Positions 1-10,082 of a DNA stretch of 29,292 bases are shown piece by piece; position 1 is the first letter of the stretch; each line of letters opens with the position of its first letter. The translations under genes were made by a program, and so were the position numbers. The stretch covers positions 90,876 to 120,167 of the forward strand of contig JH152859.1 in assembly GCA_000226015.1 (NCBI GenBank). Reading direction: 5' to 3'. The stretch comes from Mnemiopsis leidyi (taxonomy: Eukaryota > Ctenophora > Tentaculata > Lobata > Bolinopsidae). A model generated the notes under the pieces. That model had not been told where the DNA came from. It saw only the letters and a program-made list of their open reading frames with translations, and made no database searches.

Positions 1-143
1 CCAGTTTCAGACCACGCCCAAAAATTCACATTTCCAGACGACCAATCGTCTCCAAACTTTGTAGGATTACTACTGGCATCAATACCGAACAAATGCGACC
101 AATATTGGCCCAATCCGAGCATGTTCCGAAAACGTCACATTTT

Positions 144-171
144 GTCACATATGTGACGTCACAAGTGTGAC
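144..171. repeat. Short tandem palindromes with a CRE-like core
   Basis: GTCACATATGTGAC (144-157) is a perfect 14-bp palindrome. It is followed directly by the near-palindrome GTCACAAGTGTGAC (158-171). The junction forms TGACGTCA at 154-161, the consensus for CREB/ATF binding. No gene start is nearby, so a regulatory role is unproven. Confidence 0.45.
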
Positions 172-489
172 ATTAGGCTAATTCGTCCCAAAGTCACTGT
201 AGATCAAGGTCTTCACTTGTTCTACCCTTCTGGTATCATAAAAAGTGGTTGTGGCTCGAAAAAGTACCCAATGGATAGCTGGTTCCACTTTATGGATAAA
301 TCTATGGATAATGGTTCCAATTTGGTTCCAATTTTCACGAATACATCGACTCTAAAGCAATCTGAAAATGGGCAATAGTCACGCATCGCGACTTAACTTT
401 TAAAGAATTTCCCTTGAAGCAATCAGTCACATCGCGACTTTATTAAAAAAATTCATTCAATACAATTATTGCTTATAAATTAGGGTTCA

Positions 490-537
490 TTAGGTAGTAG
501 GTAGAAGGTACTATGTAGTAGGTACTATGTAGGTAGG
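490..537. repeat. Degenerate GGTAGTA/GGTACTATGTA simple repeat
   Basis: The stretch is made of irregular repeats of AGGTAGTAGGTA and GGTACTATGTAG type. It is low-complexity, with no coding support. Confidence 0.5.
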
Positions 538-1451
538 TTCCTATAAATTTAAAAGTCCCACGATAAACCTGCGGTTCTGAAATTATCAAGTTATAAAGAT
601 TGGGAATCTAGTAGATTTCTCAATGTGGTCATTAAAAAAGGATGGTCGGTTTTTAATGAAAAGTTCACTAGCAAGAAACCCACTGACTTGCTCTCTTAAA
701 AAGTTAGACCACAATAATGCTCTGACCTTTAATTCAAAGATTCGAATACGGCAGTTAACTTTTACGTCACATTTAGGATAGTTATAATATCAGTACGTAG
801 ATCTTAAAACTCCTGTGCATAATGACAGTACATGACAAATGAGCGTGTCGTGTAATGTAAGCATCATGTCGTGCAGCATCTCAAAATAAAGTTTTTAACA
901 TTTTCATGTGATGAACTGACTATTATCATGACAGTTAATAGTATTCATTTAAACTTCATTTAATACACAGCTTGTTTAAAGTTGTGATATTAATAGCAAT
1001 AATTAAAGTAGTCTTTATACCTTTCTCACCAAAAAAGTGCTGATGTCTATCGTCCTACACTTGTAGAGAAAGGTAACCATAGCGAGTAAAAAAACAAAAC
1101 TAATCACAGAGAATTGAGAGGAGATATGAAGTGCTTATTAATAGTTGGTACAATGTGAGATGTCAGACTTATCATCATAGGGCGTGTTGTGAAGTTAATC
1201 ACCTGTGTGTAATTGGACACCATTTAACTTGTTACAATAGAACTCATTGCTTGCTTGAAGACAATTAATTATGGTTCAACACCTTACATTTCACACCTTA
1301 TTATAAGTCTGTAAACAATGACTAACCGATCCTTATAACTTCAATAAACAATGTATATAAATTATGCTTGATAGATAAACACTGAGGCATTAACATCGTG
1401 GAATTATCATACAAATCATCAGTATTGGAAGTTTAAAACTCGGAGTACAGT

Positions 1452-2510
1452 TCAACAGGCAGTGTTACCGTCACACTCGTTACAATCATCAGACCGTTTC
1501 TTCTCATCAAGTAAAATCTCCTCAGTTCCCCTCCTGGATCGTTTACTAGAGCATCCCTCCTCAAACTGATAGGCTAATGTGAGTTTCACTGTGTTAACTT
1601 TTCGAGACAGTCTTCTCAGTACAAAGTCTCTGAAGCGAGAGTTTACAGCAGTGTACACTATGGGATTGCATGCGGAGTTAAGGTAGAACACTTCTTTCTG
1701 AAACAAGATGAGCCATGTGGCGGGTTGACGGTGCTGGGCCACATGGAGGTTCATTATTCCCTTAGGGACAATAGAGATGACATAGATCCAGCTTATACAC
1801 AACGTTATCACTATTGCACGGATACTCGGCATCTTCGGATAGTCCGTCTTCTGGCTTTTTCTAGCTATCACTAGGAGAGCCATGTTGATGATGACTATCA
1901 TGACGGGTGGAGAAAAAGATATCACAACAATGGATATTCCCCCGTATGTTTGGAACTCAGGTCGTGCCTTGTTGATAGAGCAAGCCATCTCTGCAGGACT
2001 GTAGCTAGCACCACGAGATAACATCAGGGAGCATGCAGTGTGAATAGTTGTCAGGAGATAGGTAACAGCAAATGTAACAGTCATCTTCTTAGCGGTCCAA
2101 GTTCCGGCCAGACTTGCCATGGGACTTACTAGCAGTACGAGTTTGTAGAGAGTAAACTCGAGAATGATGAACGCTTGGGCTATCCCAGGTATGTAAATCA
2201 GGTAGGCAAGTGCAAAACATACCGACTTTCCCATCACCCACTGTGTTTTTATCATAGTGACGAGGACAGGTACACACGACATCAGGGCTATACTGATATC
2301 GGTAACCGCTAGAAACTTGATAAAGATCAGGCTCACTGCGTCTATGTTAATAGCGTTGTATCTGTGTGTTCCATATAAGACTAGAAGATTCCCTGCCAGG
2401 GAGAGGAAGGTAACTAGCACGTGATAAGCAAGGATGGTGGAGTACACTGCAGGAGTGAGCTGTAGAGATTGTACAACATTCGTGTTGTTGGAGAGGTCTA
2501 CTTCGAACAT
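1452..2510 (-). CDS. Intronless rhodopsin-like GPCR (receptor 1), orphan
   Basis: A 352-residue seven-transmembrane receptor encoded in one exon, expected in the plasma membrane and coupled to a G protein; the ligand is unknown. TM1 carries GN (40-41), TM2 carries LAVTD with the sodium-site Asp at 71, Cys98 and Cys177 would form the TM3-ECL2 disulphide, TM5 has Pro201-202, TM6 has Pro249, and TM7 has an intact NPIVY (282-286) followed by a basic amphipathic helix 8. The DRY box at the end of TM3 is missing: the equivalent place reads LYKL (121-124). The N-terminus has an NNT glycosylation site (8-10). The ATG at 2510 has A at -3 and shares its leader (AAGAAGA before ATG) and first residues with the paralogue at 8107-9111, which supports this start. 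The tail after residue 320 is charged and Cys-containing. Confidence 0.93.
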   Translation of the reverse strand: MFEVDLSNNTNVVQSLQLTPAVYSTILAYHVLVTFLSLAGNLLVLYGTHRYNAINIDAVSLIFIKFLAVTDISIALMSCVPVLVTMIKTQWVMGKSVCFALAYLIYIPGIAQAFIILEFTLYKLVLLVSPMASLAGTWTAKKMTVTFAVTYLLTTIHTACSLMLSRGASYSPAEMACSINKARPEFQTYGGISIVVISFSPPVMIVIINMALLVIARKSQKTDYPKMPSIRAIVITLCISWIYVISIVPKGIMNLHVAQHRQPATWLILFQKEVFYLNSACNPIVYTAVNSRFRDFVLRRLSRKVNTVKLTLAYQFEEGCSSKRSRRGTEEILLDEKKRSDDCNECDGNTAC

Positions 2511-5500
2511 TCTTCTTAGAACTATCGGGTATTTAGGTTACTTTTCAGGTTCAGACTAGTTATTAATAATGGCTCAGCATTTTAACAAAAACTGTCTCGC
2601 AAAAAAATCGACAGAGGACAACAAACAAAAGTATAAAGGCAAGAAAATGATTTTAAGGTGTGAGTCAGTTTGAAATAAGCTCGAGACAAGCTATATTAAA
2701 ACGCTGGCAGTAAAACAAAGGAGTTTGACGGGGGTTGTACTTTGTGAATGAGGGGATCTATTGAAGTTCAATTAAAGACCACACAAAGCATAAGAATAAC
2801 ACTAAGAGGCTGAACAGTGAACACAAACTTGAGGACTGGGTGGAGATATTGTTATCGCTTACTTGATCAACAGGTTGCGTTAGAAATAACACACAAGCTG
2901 CAAAATATTGAATAGTGACACATTGTTTAGCGTTTTGAAGATATTAAACCTTGATGGCATAATATTAAAAAATAAAGAAGTCAGCTAGACTTTGGGAGAC
3001 ACGAATTTAATTGAAAGTTGACAAAGCAGTGAGGGAAGTGTCGATTTGTAACATATTTTCTATTTATCATCCGTAACCAAATATCTGTTTAGTCCTCGCT
3101 CCATACCATTATACCACAGTCCACGGTATTTAATCTCTGTTCAAAATAAGGACTTTACAGCTTACAAAAGTCTAGAGATGGTGCTGAATGAGGGCGGAAT
3201 AAGACAAAAATGGTGGCACAAGACGGGGCGAGTGTCCCCCTGAGCCGATATATGTCCACCTTTACTACAAAGGGTCGAACCTTCTCAGGGCAGCAGCTGT
3301 GTCTGTGTAAGAATTGTGCTACGTAACAGCACTTACAAATAAGGCTAGATAATTTTTGGTGGGTCGTTCGCCAACCCAACTAATGATGTACCAAGAGGCC
3401 AGACGCTTGAATTTTCCAGAAGTAGAAGAACAGAGACAAAATTCTTGAAATTTCTTGTAATTACTCATCTGTAACTTACGATAAGTAATTTGTTCATTTA
3501 TTGAAATTCAATCATCAATTTTTCAGAGCAACTTGTAAGAGTTTAACATTTACAGTAAAAAAGTTTAATTGATTGAGATTTTCTGTCCGATTTTCTAAAT
3601 ATGAGCATTTCTATTTGAAGTCTAATATAGAAACAGTTCGACGAAAATAAAAATCAGGGGTAAATACTTCTATCCAAATGAAAGTAAAAGGAGAAACACC
3701 AAACGGAAGAGAAGGTCCCCAAATTAATGACAGTAAATGTGACGGTCGAGACAAGGAATTATTTACAGCGTTACAAGAGAACTACGACAAAAATAAGGCA
3801 CCCAAGGAACGTTGGATCTGGTGGAATACTCAAGTTTAAAGCATCGTAACCAAACAATTTTCACCCCGTGGAATCTGAGTGCGATAATTTTTAGAGCATG
3901 TGACAGTTTAAACTCGTATCATTAGCGTTTTGAATATTACTCATGACGTGTCCTCACATAAAAAGATAACGGACCCTGATTATAAAATTACGCTTCATTT
4001 TACTTTGAAAGAACGGACACATCGCAATACAGCAATAAACAAGGTCAAGCTAGTGTTAGCACTGCGTTTTGACACCTCCGAACTGTACAAATATCTCAGA
4101 TAATGTAGAGCCTTAACCGTTGATAGGACACAAAGGACATTGCCCAAACACAGCTGCTTCTAAATATGTGGTTGTAATTCAGTCCAGTAATTTTCTAACA
4201 ATCCCACAAAGATAAGGAGAAATCTCGGATTAGCTTCCCTGGTTGTGGTGGGTATTCTTGATGCTCGGATTTCAAATGTTTGTACCTCATTTTATTGAAT
4301 TGTAATTTACAAATTAGCCGGTATTAATACGTAGAACACGAATATTTCTTATTCTAAACATACAGAAATTATATGGAATCTAGCCATTGTCATGCACCTA
4401 TCTAATAGATTAGACGACCTGCTATTCTTCAAGAGGAATATTGTCACCGTAATATTTAATATTTTGATTAACAGCAGGTTGTGTTATTGATAACATTAGT
4501 TGTGTTGTAAAACCTGGTTTTAAGTTGAACAAATGTTGAACTACGTTTCTTCTCTGACGTTAGCATATTAGTTCTTCCACCAAACTTAGCAAACACCTAG
4601 TAGATACATGGCATTGAATAGAGCATTCCGATAGGTCTTTGTTTCGGAAAGGCAGCGATTGAACAGTATTATGCATCAGACATGCATCAATTTATTACAA
4701 TCGAAGATTAATCTATCATGAATATACGACAGCACATTTGTTTATATAAATATTTCTTTGCAACGAACTTAAAAACTTTTATTGGTTCACGGCAGTTTAA
4801 GAAACTTTTTCCGTCAATCATTTTCCTTAGCTTGGTTTTATGACGGTCATTTCGTGCGTTACTGATGTTGCTTATAAGTTATAACAGATGGCCGCCAATC
4901 ACGTCACTATTAATGGCTAGTTCTGCTCCTTTAACGGTTTCGATACTGCAACACTACTTCCACAGTTCCACACAGTTTCCTTACTGCAGCTGTTCTGATG
5001 TACGCGTGGTAATGACACCACAAATTTTATTGACCTACAAAGTTAATCTCCTATAATCATACCCATTATTTACAAAGTACTCCAAGATTACTTGCCTTTT
5101 TGTTGGTTTTGTTTATTTTGGCTTCTTGCCTTCACAGATAAAACACTTAACAAATTTGCTCAAAAAATAGTTTTAGTTCAAGCTACCAACTTAAAGTTAT
5201 CATAACAGAAAAATAGACTTGTCCGTCATAAATTGTGTACACATAACAGACCTCCTAGGCGCCTTTTCTCAAAACTCCTAGTTCCTAAAGATTGTTTAAA
5301 TTTGGGCTCAATTGTTATAAGGATCACAGCGGGTAGCATTTAAGTTGAACATATTTTCTAGGAACTAATAGTCTTGAACTTATTATGCATCGAAATTCGA
5401 ATATAGAAATAGAATGCTATTAAACTTGAAATACTGAAACAAGTATCGCGATAGGTGCCACTATAATACGATATTAATCAAACATTGTAATTAAGTACAA

Positions 5501-6470
5501 TGGGCGCACCATTTCAATCGAAATCGAGAAGACAATTTGAGTTTCTTTTCATTGCAGAGTTTAGTTCCCTATAATCTCTTCTTGAAGACATACCGATTCT
5601 GGTAGCAACTGTCAACAATGAACAACGATCAAGTTCAACGCTAAAAACAACACAAGGTGATCCAATTTCCTCTCGATGTCCGTTACATTTTCACTCATTT
5701 ATTGAGGGTTTTATCTATTTTCTTTCAAGATGGTTATTTGTACTTCCAAAAGTATCTGGCGAATTTCTATGTCTGGACTGTGGTCATTCTGCTGGACACC
5801 AGTACTGACATGTTCAGCGGTAAAGATACCCGCAGCGAACATAGTCCATAATAGTATATAGCGAACATAGTATAATTGGATAGCATCAATTTTAACAACC
5901 GGCTTTACATTTGCAATATCTATCACAACATAAGTATTTTTACACTTCGTTAGGCTCCCTCTTTTTGTTGCCTACTGTCTGTTTGTGAAAAGTTTTCTGA
6001 CACAGAAAATATTTAAGTGTCACTCTTGTTTAAGACTAAAATTATACAAAACCCCTAGTGTGCTCAGACAAAGTCAGCAAAACCAAACATCTTTTTTCTT
6101 TGAGACCGCGATGCCTAGAAAAATTGGTGACGAACAAATGACGTCATGCGTTATAACGTGTCATAAAGGTGCACCTGGACATTGAAATATTTCCGATAAT
6201 CGAAGATTTATGAATAATCTTGTTAGTTGTAGTCTTATTATGCTGAATAATTTCTGGACCAACTATTTTTGCGCCTTTAATGCTTTTGTGGCTGTTTCAG
6301 GTATTTTCTTTGATTTTGAAATGTGTTAGGTATTTTCTTTGAATTTGAAATCACCATTTAAAGCTGATTATAATCAAAGTCTCTCACTAAAAGTCACTGT
6401 TATTAAATTTAACTTTACGGAACTAGTAATTTCTCTTAAGTTATTGACTTAGACTTGTAGGATTCCTGTC
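2511..6470. other. Intergenic, no gene seen
   Basis: AT-rich sequence with only short open frames and nothing that I can call a gene. The left end is the 5' flank of receptor 1. No tandem repeat or long palindrome stood out between 2511 and 6470. Confidence 0.55.
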
Positions 6471-6648
6471 GTCCTGCCCCAGAACATCGTGCCCCAAAAC
6501 ATTTTGTCCCTCAGATTTCTCCCCAGCGACCTTAACCATAACCCTAACCCTAACGAAGTTGTCTGCTGTGGAGCAGGACGTCACTGGGTTAAAACCTCTA
6601 GGGCCCCAGAACGTTAACGTTCTGGGACCCTATGTTCTGGGACAGGAC
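6471..6648. repeat. Inverted-repeat patch with palindrome (possible MITE remnant)
   Basis: A 17-bp arm at 6471-6487 (GTCCTGCCCCAGAACAT) is matched, with one mismatch, by its reverse complement at 6632-6648. Between them lies a perfect 22-bp palindrome at 6605-6626 with centre GTTAAC; its outer half is the same CCCAGAAC motif, extending to 30 bp with one mismatch (6601-6630). The patch also contains telomere-like hexamers. The structure suggests a small foldback or MITE-like element; the termini and target-site duplication are not clear. Confidence 0.5.
6539..6554. repeat. Short telomere-like (CCCTAA)n tract
   Basis: TAACCCTAACCCTAAC, preceded by the degenerate CCTTAACCA, gives about two and a half copies of the metazoan telomere hexamer (TTAGGG on the other strand). 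It is too short to be a functional telomere. It lies inside the inverted-repeat patch. Confidence 0.5.
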
Positions 6649-7420
6649 GTCGGCCACCGACTTAAAGACCGACTCAGTCTTGTGAACGTAAATCTCGTAA
6701 GCACCTAATCACTATTTAGTCATTTACATAGTCAAACAACAACAACCTGGTTTCTTTGTCACTACGTGATTATGATCGCGTCCGTACTTAACCTGACAAC
6801 TTTTCATTTTCAAGCAACAGAAAATTGTTGGCTCTATCTATGGCTAATATTCTTAAATCTTGGCGGTTTGACAGTTATTAGCATTAGGCGATTGTGTGAC
6901 CCGACCTCCTGTCTCTGGAATGAAGTTGTTGTTCGGTTACCACCTGTCTACCTGTCATTATTCATTCCCACTCACATACTTACCTGATCTTTATTTTATT
7001 ATGCTTTTATGTGTAGACACTTGAGGTAGAAATATAGTTTTGTAAACGCATCCGGAATTGAGCCAGTTAGCCGTTTATCAAATTATCTGATCTAAGAAAG
7101 CGTAATGGTGGATGATGCGGCTAATGCTTGGCTTCACAGCTTAACGTCTAGTTTCAACCCGATAATATTTGTTTTCTTCGACTTCTCGTCCGTTAATAGC
7201 CAGCTGGCATTGCCAGATTGATGATAGATATGTCGTGATTTCATGACAATCTGTAAACGAAAGTCGTTTTCAGATCACATCCTTAGCTTTCACTTTAAGT
7301 TCGTACATTTTTGATAAGATACTCAAGGCAAACGACACGAGGCTACCTGCAAATCACGCAATTATTGACGAGGTATCGAAAATCGTCAAATCGCAGGACA
7401 CCTCTTATTTCTCGGATTGA
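6649..7420. other. Intergenic, no gene seen
   Basis: AT-rich sequence with short open frames only, such as 6766-6987 on the plus strand. Nothing supports translation. It leads directly into the 27-bp tandem repeat. Confidence 0.5.
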
Positions 7421-7906
7421 GTTCGTTAGATATAGATTGTATTTTAAGTTAGTTAGATATAGATTGTACTTTAAGTTAGTTAGATATAGAGTGTATTTTA
7501 AGTTCGTTAGATATAGATTGTAGTTTAACTTAGTTAGATATAAATTGTACTTTAAGTTAGTTAGATATAAATTGTACTTTAAGTTCGTTAGATATAGATT
7601 GTACTTTAAGTTCGTTAGATATAGATTGTACTTAAAGTTTGTTAGATATAGATTGTAGTTTAAGTTTGTTAGATATAGATTGTACTTTAAGTTCGTTAGA
7701 TATAGATTGTACTTAAAGTTTGTTAGAAATAGATTGTATTTTCAGTTTGTTGGAAACAGATTGTACTTTAAGTTCGTTAGATATAGATTGTACTTTAGGT
7801 TTGTTAGAAATAGATTGTATTTTCAGTTTGTTGGATACAGGTTGTACTTTAAGTTCGTTAGATATAGATTGTATTTTCAGTATGTTAGATATAGATTATA
7901 GTTTAA
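7421..7906 (+). repeat. 27-bp minisatellite, 18 units
   Basis: There are eighteen consecutive 27-bp units with no length change (7421, 7448, 7475 ... 7880). The consensus begins GTTCGTTAGATATAGATTGT and continues ACTTTAA. Variation is mostly substitutions at the third and fourth unit bases and near the unit end. Units 11-13 and 14-16 repeat as an 81-bp block (variant ends TTTTCA, then GGAAACAG or GGATACAG). Because 27 is divisible by three, several frames stay open and would give nine-residue repeats. I see no start, splice or domain evidence that it is translated. It ends 200 bp before the ATG of the GPCR at 8107. Confidence 0.93.
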
Positions 7907-8106
7907 GTTTGGCTGCTCTCTATGCAATGTTTGAACAAAATTTCATCCTCTATATTTTGACACCTTGGTACTACATACCTGGGTTTTACTGAGGTTGACA
8001 CTTTAAAGTTTTGTTCCAAACAAAATATTTTCGCATTCATATGCACAAGTGTCGTTAGTCTAGATTCTAGACAACTAACTTTTCACACCAGAGTTACTTA
8101 AAGAAG

Positions 8107-9111
8107 ATGTTTGAAGTAAACCTGACATTGGGAGAAGAGGAAGAGTATATGAAGCTGGGGTTTCTGGATACCTGGCTCTACACAACACTCATCATCTACC
8201 ACATGCTGATAACTCTCTCTGCTCTCATTGGTAACCCAGTCATTTTGTACGGCTCCTTCAAGTATAACGCTATCAATGTTGAAGAGACTAGCGTGATGTT
8301 TATCAAGTGTCTGGCGGTGACTGACATTCTCATCCTGATGTCCTCAGCTATTCCCATCCTCACCACCCTCCTCGCTAAGAGATGGGTCTTGGGTCGGGTC
8401 GTCTGTTTTTTTCACGCCTACTTCATCTTCGTACCTGGCATCTCACAAAACTTAATAATCCTCATGATATCCTGCTACAAACTGAGATACATAACAAAGC
8501 CTTTCTCAGTCCCTCCCTCCGGGAAAGCGACCAGGAACTGGATGATAGCTGTCTACATGTTCGCAGTTCTCTACTCCCTGGTAGCCATCCCGCTTGCAGA
8601 CGGAGCCGAGTTTTCTCTACCCGATCTTTCTTGTATCCCAAAGTTTGAAAACTTGAGAATAAAGATTTACAGTTCATTAGGCATTCTCCTTCTCAACTTT
8701 GTGCCTTCAGTGACCATGTTCATCGTAAACATTCTCATTCTTTTACAAGCTCATGCTGCAAGCAAAAAACACGGGGATAGACTTTCTTTAAAATCTCTTG
8801 TGTTCATTAGCACGATAGCCTGGATCTATATGATCAGCAGCATTCCTAAAGGAGTCCGGTACGTCCTGCAGGCGCTAGGCCGGGAACCCTCGATGTGGCT
8901 GGGAGTTTTTCAGAAGGAGGTTTACTTCCTCAACATATCCAGTAATTGGATCGTCTACACCATCACAAACAGGGACTTCAGGAGGTTCTTAAAGAGACTA
9001 GCTTCTCTAAAGTTGAAGGATCATGCTATTAGAGTGGGAAGTAAAGCGAGCCCGAATAGTGTTGTCTTAACAAACACAATCGTTGCTGACCCTTCTACTA
9101 CTGTCCTTTAA
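8107..9111 (+). CDS. Intronless rhodopsin-like GPCR (receptor 2), atypical TM7 motif
   Basis: A 334-residue orphan seven-transmembrane receptor and clear paralogue of the receptor at 1452-2510. Both share the N-terminal MFEV, the ICL1 YNAIN stretch, the TM2 LAVTD and the FQKEV segment before TM7. Landmarks: GN at 42-43, Asp73 in TM2, Cys100 and Cys176 for the extracellular disulphide, Pro200 in TM5, Pro247 in TM6. The TM3 DRY box is replaced by CYKL (123-126). The TM7 NPxxY is changed to NWIVY (280-284), so the hallmark proline is a tryptophan. The N-terminus has an NLT glycosylation site (5-7). The C-terminus ends STTVL, a class I PDZ ligand. The ATG has an AAG context matching receptor 1. 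An ATTAAA 34 nt past the stop (9145-9150) could be its polyadenylation signal. The frame is intact throughout, so this is not an obvious pseudogene. Confidence 0.92.
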   Translation: MFEVNLTLGEEEEYMKLGFLDTWLYTTLIIYHMLITLSALIGNPVILYGSFKYNAINVEETSVMFIKCLAVTDILILMSSAIPILTTLLAKRWVLGRVVCFFHAYFIFVPGISQNLIILMISCYKLRYITKPFSVPPSGKATRNWMIAVYMFAVLYSLVAIPLADGAEFSLPDLSCIPKFENLRIKIYSSLGILLLNFVPSVTMFIVNILILLQAHAASKKHGDRLSLKSLVFISTIAWIYMISSIPKGVRYVLQALGREPSMWLGVFQKEVYFLNISSNWIVYTITNRDFRRFLKRLASLKLKDHAIRVGSKASPNSVVLTNTIVADPSTTVL

Positions 9112-9144
9112 CCATGTTGGATTTGCACAGTTAGTCCCACTGAT

Positions 9145-9150
9145 ATTAAA
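9145..9150 (+). terminator. Possible polyadenylation signal ATTAAA
   Basis: ATTAAA lies 34 nt after the stop of receptor 2. It is a common variant of AATAAA. The 3' UTR would be very short, so a later signal is equally possible. Confidence 0.25.
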
Positions 9151-10082
9151 GACTGACGACTAGTTTTAGAGTAATTTCAGTGGCAGTGGATATATTGAGT
9201 AGTATTACTTGATTCAAGTTACACAATTTTATCTATTCAAATGATTTAATTATTTAAACCTAAATTACTGACCTGACCAAGGACACTTCGGTTTGATTTC
9301 ATTCGATAAACTGTTGATGAAAAAAGAAAACAGAAGCTGGCAATGCAGAAAGAGATGTAATTCAATACAAATCCGAGCAAACATAATACAACACACTGCT
9401 TCTATTGATATGCAATATACACCGAGATCATGATTGAAATTGGCATCCCATTTTGTATCTACTCACTGATTGGCCAATGGTTTTATATCTCATCCTGATT
9501 GGTTCTTGCCTGATAACGTCATCGAATGTAAGACACACGGGTGGAGATTACTGATGAAGCAAGACATTTCATCAGAGGACGGACATTAGACAGTTATTAA
9601 ATCTATCTGATTTGTAGTGTTTAGATCCCGAATGTTGTACTATTCTTACGTAAGAAGTTTAAAGGATGAGATTAATATTGAGAAATTTACTAATTTTCAA
9701 GAATCAAGATACACGTCAATATATTTGGACTTAAATTTTTACTAAACCAAGATTTTTCACTAAAAACGCAATATTTCATATAATATCATGAAAGAGGATG
9801 AAATATAGAAAGAGCCATTTAAAAGAACGATCGATATTGAACTTGAACAATCTCATCAATCTTTGTGGATCACTGGATCTGCCTAAACCCAAATTTTTAG
9901 TTAAAATTTGTTTTGATAGCACTGTGAATTAAAAAACGAATACCATATTGTTTAAACAAGACTAGGATAACTGGTGGTAAGGTCTTCCTGCGACCAAGGT
10001 TATAAAACCGCTCTAAGTCTGCTCGTTAAGAGTTCATTTTTAACAAATTTGAGAACGTCAGTAGTGCAAGAGGGCAAGACAT
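9151..10082. other. Intergenic between convergent GPCRs
   Basis: No coding region is seen. The stretch separates the 3' ends of receptors 2 (+) and 3 (-). At 9469-9502 it has a CCAAT-type cluster: the 10-bp palindrome ATTGGCCAAT followed by another GATTGG. That is unusual for a convergent intergenic spacer. Confidence 0.5.
9469..9502. promoter_or_regulatory. CCAAT-box cluster
   Basis: ATTGGCCAAT at 9469-9478 carries a CCAAT box on both strands, and GATTGG at 9497-9502 adds a third on the minus strand. NF-Y binds such motifs. The role is inferred from the motif only; no adjacent gene start was found. Confidence 0.25.

Larger units (their letters stand above)
1..1451. other. Intergenic, no gene seen
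   Basis: No convincing coding region is visible on either strand. Points of note are a cluster of short palindromes around 131-172 that includes a full CRE-type TGACGTCA at 154-161, a repeated TCACGCATCGCGACTT / TCACATCGCGACTT pair near 379-440, and a GGTAGTA-type simple repeat at about 490-537. The stretch lies downstream of the GPCR on the minus strand at 1452-2510, so its right part is probably 3' UTR. Confidence 0.6.

Noticed and set aside
7680..7992. Repetitive peptides in two frames of the 27-bp array
   Set aside because: The open frames follow automatically from a stop-free 27-bp unit; no start context, splice signal or domain supports translation.
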